Assembly: GCA_035714115.1 (NCBI GenBank)
Contig: DASTMO010000020.1
Coordinates: forward strand, 1 to 64,000
Length of the DNA: 64,000 nucleotides
Origin: CAMAVH01 sp035714115
GTDB taxonomy: Bacteria > Pseudomonadota > Alphaproteobacteria > SMXQ01
Direction of reading: 5' to 3'
The notes beneath the pieces were generated by a model, which worked only from the letters and a program-made list of their open reading frames with translations, was not told the DNA's origin and did no database searches. Made by a program: the position numbers and the translations under genes. Below, one piece after another: positions 17,025 to 25,548 of this stretch. Each line of letters starts with the position of its first letter. Position 1 is the stretch's first letter.

Positions 17025-17840
17025 ATGCGACGCCCCAGCTTTCAATCCGCCGAAGCCCGCCGCCAGGCGCTCGGCGATTTCCTGCGCGCCCAGCGCGAAC
17101 GCCTGACGCCCGCCGAAGCCGGCCTCGGTTTAGGCGGCAGACGGCGCACGCCGGGCCTACGGCGCGAGGAAGTGGCTCAACTCGGCGGCGTCTCGGCCAC
17201 CTGGTACACCTGGATCGAGCAGGGCCGCGAGGTCTCCGCCTCGGCCACTGCCCTGGCGCGCCTCGCCGAAGCGCTGCGCCTATCGCCGGCCGAGCGCGCT
17301 TATCTGTTCGAATTGGCGGGCAAGCGCGATCCGGAGGAGGCCGACGAGCCGGCCGCGCCCGAGCCGCCGGTCGATCTGCAGACCGTCGTCGATATGATCG
17401 GTTGCCCGGCCTACGCCATGGACCGTCTCGGCACCGCGCGCGCCTGGAACAAGGCGGCGGCGCATCTGTTCGTCGGCTGGCTCGACAAGAAGCCAGGCAA
17501 AGCTGAGCGCAATCTGTTGCGCTATGTCTTCCTCGAGCCGGCGGCGAAGAAGCTGATCCACGGCTTCGAGGAGCGCGCCAGCCGCGTGCTCGCCGAATTT
17601 CGCGCCGACGCCGGCGCGCATCTCACCGACGATGCGGTGAAAGCCATGATCGAGGAGCTGCGCGCCAAGAGCGCGCTCTTTGCCAAGCTATGGGACGAAC
17701 AGGCGGTGCTCGGGCGCGAAGGCGGCATGCGCACCTTCGACCATCCGGTGGACGGCTTCCTGCGCTACCGCCAGATCGGCTTCTCGCTCGCCGCGCGGCC
17801 CGATCTCAAACTGGTCATGCTGGTGCCGGAAGCGGTTTAA
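17025..17840 (+). CDS. XRE-type regulator with MmyB-like ligand-binding domain
   Basis: A 271-aa DNA-binding protein. An N-terminal helix-turn-helix covers about residues 15-75, with the family's typical RRTPGLRREEVAQLGGVSATW and YTWIEQGREVSAS. From about residue 105 a PAS-like MmyB domain follows (AYAMDRLGTARAWNKAAA, FDHPVDGFLRYRQ near the end), thought in related proteins to bind a hydrophobic ligand. The ATG at 17025 follows a tandem operator-like repeat directly, so the transcript is likely leaderless or has a very short leader. Likely targets are itself and the methyltransferase gene at 13.1-13.9 kb. Confidence 0.9.
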   Translation: MRRPSFQSAEARRQALGDFLRAQRERLTPAEAGLGLGGRRRTPGLRREEVAQLGGVSATWYTWIEQGREVSASATALARLAEALRLSPAERAYLFELAGKRDPEEADEPAAPEPPVDLQTVVDMIGCPAYAMDRLGTARAWNKAAAHLFVGWLDKKPGKAERNLLRYVFLEPAAKKLIHGFEERASRVLAEFRADAGAHLTDDAVKAMIEELRAKSALFAKLWDEQAVLGREGGMRTFDHPVDGFLRYRQIGFSLAARPDLKLVMLVPEAV

Positions 17841-17965
17841 CCCTTCCAGCCCGCTCGTTTCGCTCTATCAGCGTTTCGCAAACAACGGTCGCCCGCGCCG
17901 CCGCGCCCTGCTAGAACGCGCCAGCTTTCTGCGACGTGCCTTTAGAAAAGACTGGGAGACGTGCC

Positions 17966-19012
17966 GTGCTCGGCGCCTTATTGGGACTTTTGTCCGCGGC
18001 GACTTTCGCCTTCAACAATGCCGCCGTGCGCCGCGGCGTGCTGTCCGGCTCCGTGGCGCAGGCCATGGCCATCACCGTGCCGGTCGGCCTGCCGATCTTC
18101 CTGATCGGCGTCATTTTGATGGATGCTTTCGCGCCGCTGGGCGAATTCACGCTCGCGACATGGTTCTGGCTGTCGCTCGCCGGCGTGCAGCATTTCATCC
18201 TCGGGCGCTATTGCAACTATCGCGCGACCAAGGCGATGGGCGCGGTGCTGACCGGCCCGGTGCAGCAGAGCGGCCTGATCTTCACGCTGGCCATCGCCGT
18301 GCTGGCGCTCGGTGAACAACTCACGCCGCTGCGCATCCTCGGCATCATCCTCGTCATCGGCGGTCCGGCGCTCTCGCTGCACGACGGCCTCAGCAAGACG
18401 AAGGCCAAGCGCCCCAAGCGCGAAGTTTCCGGCGCCGGCAACGACGAGACCGTGATCAAAGTCGCGGCTAATGCCGCCGCATCCAAACCGGCCTTCGAGC
18501 CGAACTATGTCGAGGGCTACACCCACGCGCTGATCTCGGCGCTGGCGCAGGGCACCAGCCCGATCCTGGTGCGCTTCGCCCTCGGCGACAAAGGCCTCGG
18601 CGCGAGCGTGGCCGGCGGCTTGATCTCTTATGGCGCGGCGACGCTGGTGTTCTGCCTGTTCCTGTTCTGGCCGGGCCAGTGGCGCCATGTCGTCTCGGTC
18701 AACCGCGAGGCGGCGAAATGGTTCACCATCTCGGGCCTGTTCGTCGGCGTCTCGCAGCTCTTCCGCTACATGGCGCTGGCCGTCGCGCCGGTCTCTGTGG
18801 TGACGCCGATCCAGCGCCTGTCGCTGCTGTTCCGCGTCTATTTCGCCCGCCTGATGTCGCGCGACCATGAAGTGCTCGAAGGCAAGGTGATCTTCGGCAC
18901 GGTCGTCTCGCTGGTCGGTACGCTGGCGCTTTCGATTAGCACCGAAGTGGTGCTCGAATATGTGCCGCTGCCCGATTGGCTTGTCACCGTCGCGCGTTGG
19001 AGTTGGCCGTAA
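17966..19012 (+). CDS. EamA-type (DMT superfamily) transporter
   Basis: A 348-aa integral membrane protein with two five-helix EamA repeats separated by a charged linker of about 45 aa (GLSKTKAKRPKREVSGAGND and following). First-repeat marks are AATFAFNNAAVRRG and RYCNYRATKAMGAVLTGPVQ; second-repeat marks are ALAQGTSPILVRFALG and FRYMALAVAPVSVVTPIQRL. The substrate is unknown. I chose the GTG at 17966, which has GGGAGA eight bases upstream, over a GTG ten codons earlier. A 12-bp inverted repeat follows the stop. Confidence 0.85.
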   Translation: MLGALLGLLSAATFAFNNAAVRRGVLSGSVAQAMAITVPVGLPIFLIGVILMDAFAPLGEFTLATWFWLSLAGVQHFILGRYCNYRATKAMGAVLTGPVQQSGLIFTLAIAVLALGEQLTPLRILGIILVIGGPALSLHDGLSKTKAKRPKREVSGAGNDETVIKVAANAAASKPAFEPNYVEGYTHALISALAQGTSPILVRFALGDKGLGASVAGGLISYGAATLVFCLFLFWPGQWRHVVSVNREAAKWFTISGLFVGVSQLFRYMALAVAPVSVVTPIQRLSLLFRVYFARLMSRDHEVLEGKVIFGTVVSLVGTLALSISTEVVLEYVPLPDWLVTVARWSWP

Positions 19013-19026
19013 TCGAGGCCGCCCTG

Positions 19027-19059
19027 TAAGCTGAACGGATCCGGGGACCGTTCAGCTTA
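19027..19059. repeat. perfect 12-bp inverted repeat before the CMD-family gene
   Basis: Arms TAAGCTGAACGG (19027-19038) and CCGTTCAGCTTA (19048-19059) are separated by nine bases. The right arm ends immediately before the GAGGGA ribosome-binding site of the next gene. There is no T-tract, so it is either a regulatory leader hairpin or an operator rather than a plain terminator. Confidence 0.75.
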
Positions 19060-19072
19060 AGAGGGAATTTCG

Positions 19073-19405
19073 ATGATCGGACAGCTTGTCGATTCGTCGC
19101 CGACGTTGCTCAAGAAACTCCAGCCGGCGCTCGGCGCGCACTACGCCGCCATGCGCGAGGCGGCCTTCAAGTCGGGGCCGCTGGAAAAGACGACCTGCCA
19201 GCTCATCATGCTCGGGGCGTTCGTCTCGGCCGGCTACGAGATGGCCTTTCGCAACCACACGAAATGGTTGAAAGAGAGCGGCATTCCGAAAGCCGCCGCG
19301 GTGCAGGCCGTACTCGTGACGCTCGGTTCGACCAGCGACGTCAATCAGGTCGGCCCGGCGCTGAGTTGGATCGAGGATGTCTACGGGCCGGATGAGAAGG
19401 CCTGA
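19073..19405 (+). CDS. carboxymuconolactone decarboxylase (CMD)-family protein
   Basis: A 110-aa all-helical protein of the CMD/AhpD-like superfamily: LQPALGAHYAAMREAAFKSG and LEKTTCQLIMLGAFVSAGYEMAFRNH (only parts are quoted) correspond to the core helices. The redox CxxC of AhpD is absent, with a single Cys at residue about 44, so peroxidase-type chemistry is unlikely. It may be a small hydrolase/decarboxylase or a non-catalytic member. A GAGGGA site upstream supports the ATG. A strong inverted repeat lies just before it. Confidence 0.82.
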   Translation: MIGQLVDSSPTLLKKLQPALGAHYAAMREAAFKSGPLEKTTCQLIMLGAFVSAGYEMAFRNHTKWLKESGIPKAAAVQAVLVTLGSTSDVNQVGPALSWIEDVYGPDEKA

Positions 19406-19412
19406 CCGCCGA

Positions 19413-19448
19413 TAAAAAGACGGCGCCCGGTCGGCACCGGGCGCCGTT
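19413..19448 (-). terminator. intrinsic terminator of the extensin-like gene
   Basis: Stem CGGCGCCCGG/CCGGGCGCCG with a 6-nt loop. The T-rich run (TCTTTTTATC) follows the hairpin on the minus strand, so it terminates transcripts from the extensin-like gene and may also slow readthrough from the convergent CMD gene. Confidence 0.75.
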
Positions 19449-19530
19449 GATCCTCGCGTCAGGGCAGACGGAGGGTGGGAGCTTGCCGATCGATCATCGC
19501 AAACGGCAATGACAACTTCGCGACGGGCTT

Positions 19531-20247
19531 TCAGCGGCAGATCGAAAAGCCGCCCATGTCGAGATGGAAATGATTGGCGTGGGCGGCGTTGTAGTCCGGG
19601 CCGAGCAGGGTCGGGAAAATGCGGCAGGCGCGGGCCTTCACGTCGCGCAGGAATAGCGCCTCTGCATCAGTGTCTCCGTTGCTCTTGGGCCAATCGCGCA
19701 GGATGCTGACGGTCTTGCCGTTGTTCAGGCGGAAGCTGGCGAGGTCGATGGCGTTGGCCGTGGCATGCTGGCTGCGCCGGCCGCTTTCGCGGCCATAGAC
19801 GTTGCGGCAGGCATAGGTGCCGAGATGCGTGACGCCGGCAACCGGCTGGCCGAAGGCAGCTTCGGCGGCGGGTTGCAGCGCGTGGCGCTCGAACAGCGCC
19901 AGGCCGACGGCGAGCGGGCAGGTGGCCATGAAGCTGCTGCTGTAAGCGACGCCCGATTGGTTCACGCGCACAACATTGCGCAAGGCGCATTCGAGATCGC
20001 GGTTGCTGTCGGGCAGCGCCGTGAAGCGCAGCGGCATGCGCGCCAAGGTGGCGAGACATTGGCGCGGATCGTCAGCCAGGCGCTTGAGCTTGTATTTGGT
20101 GAGGGCATTCGGCGCGTCTTCGATATGGAGCGGTCCCCAAGGATTGAGCCGATCGGGGATGCGCAGCGCGCCCGTCGCGAGCAGCACAGCCGCCGTTACG
20201 ATTAGGAAAGCGGTTACGCTGAAGATAGTTGCGGCGATTCGCATCAA
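19531..20247 (-). CDS. extensin-like C-terminal-domain protein
   Basis: A 238-aa protein with an N-terminal membrane/signal helix (residues about 5-28) and an extensin-like C domain, a fold related to D,D-/D,L-peptidases of the M15 type. The metal-ligand-like motifs SQHATANAIDL and HANHFHLDMG are present, with four or more cysteines (CALR, TCPLAV, YACRN, CRIFP) consistent with a periplasmic location. I infer a role in peptidoglycan or envelope maintenance. An exact EcfG-type promoter (20279-20303) lies just upstream on the same strand, so it is probably stress-induced. Confidence 0.85.
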   Translation of the reverse strand: MMRIAATIFSVTAFLIVTAAVLLATGALRIPDRLNPWGPLHIEDAPNALTKYKLKRLADDPRQCLATLARMPLRFTALPDSNRDLECALRNVVRVNQSGVAYSSSFMATCPLAVGLALFERHALQPAAEAAFGQPVAGVTHLGTYACRNVYGRESGRRSQHATANAIDLASFRLNNGKTVSILRDWPKSNGDTDAEALFLRDVKARACRIFPTLLGPDYNAAHANHFHLDMGGFSICR

Positions 20248-20278
20248 TGAACGGGGCGCTTGCTGGCAGATGATGCAA

Positions 20279-20303
20279 AACGCACCTTATTTCGTCCTGT
20301 TCC
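20279..20303 (-). promoter_or_regulatory. EcfG-type promoter of the extensin-like gene
   Basis: On the minus strand the sequence reads GGAAC-N16-CGTT exactly, ending 32 bp before the start codon. This is the consensus of alphaproteobacterial general-stress (EcfG) promoters. It is one of nine such sites in the window. Confidence 0.75.
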
Positions 20304-20375
20304 TTGATCGGCGACAATCTCGCGCCTAAGTGAACCGCCAGCTTATCTTTCTGTTCATCTCGCGAGTCTTTCCCC

Positions 20376-21425
20376 ATGCCCACTTTGTTCGATCCGCTGC
20401 GCGTCGGCGCGCTGAACCTGCCCAACCGCATCGTCATGGCGCCGCTGACGCGTCAGCGCGCCGAGGCCGTGCGCGTACCCAATAAGCTGATGGCGGAGTA
20501 TTACCGCCAGCGCGCCGGCTTCGGCCTCATTCTCACCGAGGCGACGTCGGTGACGCCGATGGGTCTCGGCTATGCCGACACGCCGGGCATCTGGTCCGAC
20601 GAGCAGATCGAAGGCTGGAAGCTGACGACCAAGGCCGTGCATGAGGCGGGCGGGCGCATCGTGCTGCAGCTCTGGCATGTCGGCCGCATTTCCGATCCGA
20701 TCTTCCTGGGCGGCGAATTGCCGGTCGCGCCGAGCGCCATCGCGGCAAAGGGCCATGTCAGTCTGGTGCGGCCCGAGCGCCCCTATGTGACGCCGCGCGC
20801 CCTGCGTCGCGACGAACTGGCCGGCGTGATTGCCGCCTATCGCAAGGGCGCGGAGAATGCGCAAAAGGCCGGCTTCGACGGCGTTGAGCTGCATGGCGCG
20901 AACGGCTATCTGCTCGACCAATTCCTGCAGGACGGCGTGAACAAGCGCGACGACGATTACGGTGGCTCGCTCGAGAACCGCGCGCGGCTAATGGTCGAAG
21001 CGGTCGATGCGGCCATTTCGGTGTGGGGCGCCGATCGCGTCGGCCTGCATCTCGCGCCGCGCGGCGACAGCCATGACATGAGCGACAGCGATCCGGCGAC
21101 GACGTTCAGCCATGTCGCGCGCGAGATGGGCAAGCGCAAGCTCGCCTTCATCATGGCGCGCGAATATGAAGGGCCGGACGCCATCGGCGCCAAGATCAAG
21201 GCGGCGTTCGGCGGCGTCTATATCGCCAACGAGAAGTTTGATTTCGCCAGCGCCACGGCGGCGGTGCAGCAGGGGCGGGCGGATGCGGTCGGCTTCGGCA
21301 AGCTCGCCATCGCCAATCCCGATCTGCCGGCGCGCTTCGCCAAGAACGCGGCGCTCAACGAATGGGACAGTTCGACCTTCTACGTGCCGGGCGCGAAGGG
21401 CTACACGGACTACCCGTCGCTCTGA
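20376..21425 (+). CDS. Old Yellow Enzyme-family ene-reductase (alkene reductase)
   Basis: A 349-aa FMN-dependent TIM-barrel oxidoreductase of the NemA/OYE class. It has the substrate-binding His/Asn pair in VELHGANGYLLDQF, the following RDDDYGGSLENRARL loop and N-terminal NRIVMAPLTRQRA. Such enzymes use NAD(P)H to reduce activated C=C bonds or nitro compounds. The ATG follows a weak site in a region divergent from the extensin-like gene. A symmetric terminator follows at 21449. There is no NemR-type regulator adjacent. Confidence 0.93.
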   Translation: MPTLFDPLRVGALNLPNRIVMAPLTRQRAEAVRVPNKLMAEYYRQRAGFGLILTEATSVTPMGLGYADTPGIWSDEQIEGWKLTTKAVHEAGGRIVLQLWHVGRISDPIFLGGELPVAPSAIAAKGHVSLVRPERPYVTPRALRRDELAGVIAAYRKGAENAQKAGFDGVELHGANGYLLDQFLQDGVNKRDDDYGGSLENRARLMVEAVDAAISVWGADRVGLHLAPRGDSHDMSDSDPATTFSHVAREMGKRKLAFIMAREYEGPDAIGAKIKAAFGGVYIANEKFDFASATAAVQQGRADAVGFGKLAIANPDLPARFAKNAALNEWDSSTFYVPGAKGYTDYPSL

Positions 21426-21448
21426 CTTCGACAGATCGCTTCAGGCAC

Positions 21449-21480
21449 AAAAAAAGCCCGGCTCGCGCCGGGCTTTTTCG
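21449..21480. terminator. bidirectional intrinsic terminator
   Basis: An A7 run, stem AAGCCCGGC/GCCGGGCTT with a short TCGC loop, then T5. The A/T flanks make it work in both directions: after the ene-reductase gene on the plus strand and after the cold-shock gene on the minus strand. Confidence 0.85.
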
Positions 21481-21514
21481 TTTCGTCCTAAGACGAACAA
21501 TCTCAGCGCGAGGA

Positions 21515-21718
21515 TTACTCGGCGCGCAGATTGCCGGCGGCGCTCTTGCCGCGCTCGTTCACGACGTCGTAGCTGACCTGCTGGCCTTCGTTCAGGCCGC
21601 GCAGGCCGGCCTTTTCGACGGCGCTGATATGGACGAACACGTCCTTGCCGCCGTCAGACGGCTGGATGAAGCCGAAGCCCTTCGTCGCGTTGAACCACTT
21701 CACGGTACCGGTTGCCAT
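21515..21718 (-). CDS. CspA-family cold shock protein
   Basis: A 67-aa single OB-fold nucleic-acid chaperone. RNP1 (KGFGFI) and RNP2 (VFVHIS) are intact, and the start MATGTVKWFN is typical. The 250 bp upstream of the start to the CaiB gene contain no other gene. This leaves room for the long 5' leader common in cold-shock genes, although I cannot identify a cold box by eye. A preceding AGGAG site supports the start. Such proteins melt RNA structure during cold or growth transitions. Confidence 0.96.
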   Translation of the reverse strand: MATGTVKWFNATKGFGFIQPSDGGKDVFVHISAVEKAGLRGLNEGQQVSYDVVNERGKSAAGNLRAE

Positions 21719-21970
21719 TTAAGGCTCCTCTTTAGAAACGCACATATGCGTGTTTGACGGCGCTACAGCAGCGTCGCCAATCCGAGTTCAGAGCGTTGTC
21801 TTGAGCAGCGGCCCGAAGGCGATCAGCAAGGCAGGCTAGAATATCGAATCGCACATATATTTTGGGACGTCGCGGCGCAAAGCAAGCCCCCTCTTTGGGA
21901 AGAGTCCCAAAAATCCGCCTTTTCCGGGCTAAATGTCTCTAATAGGCCACTATTTTGGGCAAAACGGCCC

Positions 21971-23194
21971 TCAGCCGATGACCTTTTCGGCCCGCAGGGC
22001 GGCGATGTCGTCGTCGCGCAGGGCCAGCAATTCGCGCAAAACCTCGTCGGTATGCTGGCCCAGGGTGGGCGGCGGGCGGCGGTAGCTCGGCGGCGTTTCC
22101 GACAGTTTGAGGGGGCTGGCGACCGTTTTCAGCGGCGCCTGACCGGCCAGCGGATGGGCCATCGGCGCGACCATCTCGCGGGCGATCACCTGCGGATCGT
22201 CGAACACCTGCTGCATGGAATTGATCGGGCCGCAGGGCACGGCGCAATCGTCCAGCCCGTCGACCCAATAGGCGGTGGGTTGCGTGCGCAGCACGTCGGC
22301 GAGCAGAGGCGTGATGATCGCGCGGTTCTTGATGCGCGCGCCCGACGTGGTGAAGCGCGGATCGGCGGAGATGTCTTCGCGGCCGGCGAATTTGCAGAAG
22401 CGCTGAAACTGGCCGTCGTTGCCGACGGCGAGAATCAGATGGCCGTCCGCCGAGGGAAAAACGTCGTAGGGCACGATGGTCGGATGGCTGTTGCCGAGGC
22501 GCGGCGGATTCTCGCCGGCGACCAGGAAATATTCGGCGAGGTAGCTCATCCAGGCGACCTGGGTGTCGAGCAGCGCCATGTCGACCATCTGGCCCTGGCC
22601 GGTGGCGTCGCGATGGCGCAGCGCCGAGAGGATGCCGACGGCGGCATACATGCCGCACATCAGATCGGCGATGCCGACCGCGACCTTCAGCGGCTGGCCG
22701 TCCTTCTCGCCGGTCAGGCTCATGATGCCGCCCATGCCCTGCACGACGAAGTCGTAGCCGGCGCGCGGCGCATAAGGCCCTGTCTGGCCGAAGCCGGTGA
22801 TCGAGCAATAGATCAACTTCGGAAAAGCCGCTTTCAGGCTGGCGTAATCGAGGCCGTGCTTTTCCAGCGAGCCGACCTTGAAATTCTCCGTCACCACGTC
22901 GCATTTGGCGATCAGCTCGCGCGCCAGCGCCTCGCCTTTCGGCGTGGTGAAGTCGAGCGCCAACGAGCGCTTGTTGCGGTTCGCCGAGAGGTAATAGGCG
23001 CTCTCGGTCGTGTCGGCGCCTTGCGGATCCTTCAGGAACGGCGGTCCCCATTTGCGCGTGTCGTCGCCGACGCCGGGGCGCTCGATCTTGATCACGTCGG
23101 CGCCGAGGTCGCCGAGCATCTGGGTGCAGCTTGGCCCCGCCAGCACGCGGGTGATGTCGAAAATGCGGATGCCGTTGAGAGAGCCGGGGATCAT
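21971..23194 (-). CDS. CaiB/BaiF-type CoA transferase
   Basis: A 407-aa class III CoA transferase. The N-terminus GIRIFDITRVLAGPSCTQML and the conserved aspartate region GQGQMVDMALLDTQ (catalytic Asp, residue about 176) are present, with family-standard length. It moves CoA between carboxylic acids; the substrate cannot be read. Its ATG overlaps the ruvX stop (ATGA), so it is cotranscribed with ruvX, although no functional link is known. Confidence 0.93.
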   Translation of the reverse strand: MIPGSLNGIRIFDITRVLAGPSCTQMLGDLGADVIKIERPGVGDDTRKWGPPFLKDPQGADTTESAYYLSANRNKRSLALDFTTPKGEALARELIAKCDVVTENFKVGSLEKHGLDYASLKAAFPKLIYCSITGFGQTGPYAPRAGYDFVVQGMGGIMSLTGEKDGQPLKVAVGIADLMCGMYAAVGILSALRHRDATGQGQMVDMALLDTQVAWMSYLAEYFLVAGENPPRLGNSHPTIVPYDVFPSADGHLILAVGNDGQFQRFCKFAGREDISADPRFTTSGARIKNRAIITPLLADVLRTQPTAYWVDGLDDCAVPCGPINSMQQVFDDPQVIAREMVAPMAHPLAGQAPLKTVASPLKLSETPPSYRRPPPTLGQHTDEVLRELLALRDDDIAALRAEKVIG

Positions 23195-23670
23195 GGGGCG
23201 CTGCGCTTCAAGTGGGAGAGATGGTCGAGAAAGCCTTGCAGGATGACGGCGGCGGCCATCTTGTCTACCACCTCAGCTTGACGTTTGCGCGACAGGTCGG
23301 CGTCGATCATGACGCGATGGGCGGCGACAGTGGACAGGCGTTCGTCCCAAAAGACGATATCGATGTCTTGAACCGCCAGCAGATTCTGGGCGAACTGGCG
23401 CACCGATTGGCAGCGCGGCCCTTCGCTGCCGTCCATGTTGAGCGGCAGGCCGAGCACCAGGGCGCCGATCTCATGCTGCTGGACCATGGCGAACAGCTTT
23501 TTGGCGTCGTCGCCGAACTTGCCGCGGCGCAGGGTCTCGGTCGGCGTGGCGATCATGCCGAGCACGTCCGACAGGGCCAAGCCGACGGTTTTGCTGCCGA
23601 TGTCGAGGCCGAGAAAACGCTGGTAGGAGCCGCTTTTTGCAGCCAGGTCCGCAGGGTTGCGAAGGGGCAT
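23191..23670 (-). CDS. ruvX: RuvX/YqgF putative Holliday-junction resolvase
   Basis: A 159-aa RNase H-fold protein with LGLDIGSKTVGLALSD (first acidic residue), ALVLGLPLNMDGSEGPR, DERLSTVAAHRVM and VDKMAAAVILQGFLD, the YqgF signature set. In other bacteria it is linked to 16S pre-rRNA 5' maturation and to recombination. It is divergent from gatC, with about 106 bp between the starts. The gatCAB-ruvX neighbourhood is a common alphaproteobacterial arrangement. Confidence 0.93.
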   Translation of the reverse strand: MPLRNPADLAAKSGSYQRFLGLDIGSKTVGLALSDVLGMIATPTETLRRGKFGDDAKKLFAMVQQHEIGALVLGLPLNMDGSEGPRCQSVRQFAQNLLAVQDIDIVFWDERLSTVAAHRVMIDADLSRKRQAEVVDKMAAAVILQGFLDHLSHLKRSAP

Positions 23671-23776
23671 GGTCGGGTGTTAACGTGCCGGCTCAGGCGG
23701 TTCGAGCCATGAAATTTGCTAGATTTTTCCTGGGCTTGGGTACCGCCACCCCATCCGGTCGGAGACACTAAAACAG

Positions 23777-24064
23777 ATGTCGTTGGACAAAGCCACCGTC
23801 GCGAAAATCGCGCGCCTCGCCCGCATCCGCGTCGGCGAGGAAGAACAGGATTCGCTCGCCGGCGAGCTCAACCAGATCATGACCTGGATCGAGCAGCTCA
23901 ACGAGGTGAACACCGACGGCGTGCAGCCGATGACGGGCGTCGGCGCGACCAAGCTGCCGCTGCGCGAGGACAAGGTCACCGACGGCGGCTACCCCGAGAA
24001 GGTGCTGGCCAACGCGACCGACGCGAAAGACGGCTTCTTCAGCGTGCCGAAGGTGGTGGAGTAA
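23777..24064 (+). CDS. gatC: Asp-tRNA(Asn)/Glu-tRNA(Gln) amidotransferase subunit C
   Basis: A 95-aa GatC that wraps around GatA and stabilises the complex. The start MSLDKATVAKIARLARI and the region VQPMTGVGATKLPLREDKVTDGG (only part is diagnostic: P-LREDKVT-GG) are standard. First gene of gatCAB; 2 bp separate it from gatA. The complex makes Gln-tRNA(Gln) and/or Asn-tRNA(Asn) by transamidation. Confidence 0.95.
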   Translation: MSLDKATVAKIARLARIRVGEEEQDSLAGELNQIMTWIEQLNEVNTDGVQPMTGVGATKLPLREDKVTDGGYPEKVLANATDAKDGFFSVPKVVE

Positions 24065-24066
24065 TC

Positions 24067-25545
24067 ATGGCCAATCTCACCACGCTGACGCTCACCGAAG
24101 CGCGCGACGGCATCAAGGCGAAGAAATTCTCCGCGACGGAACTGACCCAGGCCCATCTGAAGGCCATGGAGCAGACGCGTTCGCTTAACGCCTACATCAC
24201 CGAGACGCCGGAATTGGCGCTCAAGCAGGCCGCCGCGTCGGACGCCAAGATCGCCAAGGGCGAGGCGGGCGCGCTCGAAGGCCTGCCGCTCGGCATCAAG
24301 GATCTGTTCTGCACCGAAGGCGTGCGCACCACCGCCGCTTCGAAGATCCTCGGCAACTTCGTGCCGCAGTACGAATCGACCATCACCGCCAAGTTGCTCA
24401 AAGCCGGCGCGGTCACGGTCGGCAAGACCAACCTCGACGAATTCGCCATGGGTTCGTCGAACATGACCAGCGCGTTCGGCTCGGTGGAGAATCCCTGGCG
24501 GCGCGCGGGCGACAATCGTCCGCTGGTGCCGGGCGGCTCGTCCGGCGGCTCCGCTGCCGCAGTGGCGGCGCGCTCCTGCCTCGGCGCGACCGGCACCGAT
24601 ACCGGCGGTTCGATCCGCCAGCCGGCCGCCTTCTGCGGCATCGTCGGCATCAAGCCGACCTACGGCCGCTGCTCGCGCTGGGGCGTCGTCGCCTTCGCCA
24701 GCTCGCTCGATCAGGCCGGTCCCTTCGCGCGCACGGTGAAGGACTGCGCCATCCTGCTGCGCGAGATGTCGGGCCATGACCCGAAGGATTCGACCAGCGC
24801 CAATATCGCGGTGCCGGATTTCGAAGCGGCGCTGACCGGCGACATTCGCGGCCTGAAGATCGGCATTCCCAAGGAATACCGCATCGAAGGCATCAACGCC
24901 GAGATCGACGCGTTGTGGCAGAAGGGCATCGCGATGCTCAAGGACGCCGGCGCCGAAGTCGTCGACGTCAGCCTGCCGCACACGAAATACGCGCTGCCCT
25001 GCTACTACATCCTCGCCCCGGCGGAAGCGTCCTCGAACCTCGCGCGCTACGACGGCGTGCGCTACGGCCTGCGCGTGCCGGGCAACTCCATCGAGGAGCT
25101 TTACGAGAACACGCGCGCCGAGGGCTTCGGCAAGGAAGTGCGCCGCCGCATCCTGATCGGCACTTACGTGCTGTCGGCCGGCTATTACGATGCCTACTAC
25201 CGCAAGGCGCAGCGCGTGCGCGCGCTGATCGCCAAGGATTTCGATCTGGCGTTTCAGAAATGCGACGCGATCCTGACGCCGACGGCGCCCTCGGCCGCCT
25301 TCGCGATGGGGGAGAAATCCGACGATCCGATCGCCATGTATCTGAATGACGTGTTCACGGTGACGACGAACCTCGCCGGCCTGCCGGGCATCTCGGTGCC
25401 GGCCGGACTCTCGGCGGACGGCCTGCCGCTTGGCCTGCAGCTGATCGGCAAGACCTTCGACGAGGCGGGCCTGTTGAAGGTCGCGCATGTGCTGGAGAAG
25501 CAGGCGGCGTTCACCGCGACGCCCGATTTGGGCGGGAGGGCTTAA
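24067..25545 (+). CDS. gatA: Asp-tRNA(Asn)/Glu-tRNA(Gln) amidotransferase subunit A
   Basis: A 492-aa glutaminase subunit of the amidase-signature family. The catalytic Lys is in LGIKDLF, and the Ser-cisSer-Ser triad is in PGGSSGGSAAAV and TGTDTGGSIRQPA. It releases ammonia from glutamine, which is channelled to GatB. I chose the ATG two bases after the gatC stop (MANLTTLTLTEARDG), which fits the family length. gatB follows after 3 bp. Confidence 0.97.
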   Translation: MANLTTLTLTEARDGIKAKKFSATELTQAHLKAMEQTRSLNAYITETPELALKQAAASDAKIAKGEAGALEGLPLGIKDLFCTEGVRTTAASKILGNFVPQYESTITAKLLKAGAVTVGKTNLDEFAMGSSNMTSAFGSVENPWRRAGDNRPLVPGGSSGGSAAAVAARSCLGATGTDTGGSIRQPAAFCGIVGIKPTYGRCSRWGVVAFASSLDQAGPFARTVKDCAILLREMSGHDPKDSTSANIAVPDFEAALTGDIRGLKIGIPKEYRIEGINAEIDALWQKGIAMLKDAGAEVVDVSLPHTKYALPCYYILAPAEASSNLARYDGVRYGLRVPGNSIEELYENTRAEGFGKEVRRRILIGTYVLSAGYYDAYYRKAQRVRALIAKDFDLAFQKCDAILTPTAPSAAFAMGEKSDDPIAMYLNDVFTVTTNLAGLPGISVPAGLSADGLPLGLQLIGKTFDEAGLLKVAHVLEKQAAFTATPDLGGRA

Positions 25546-25548
25546 GCC

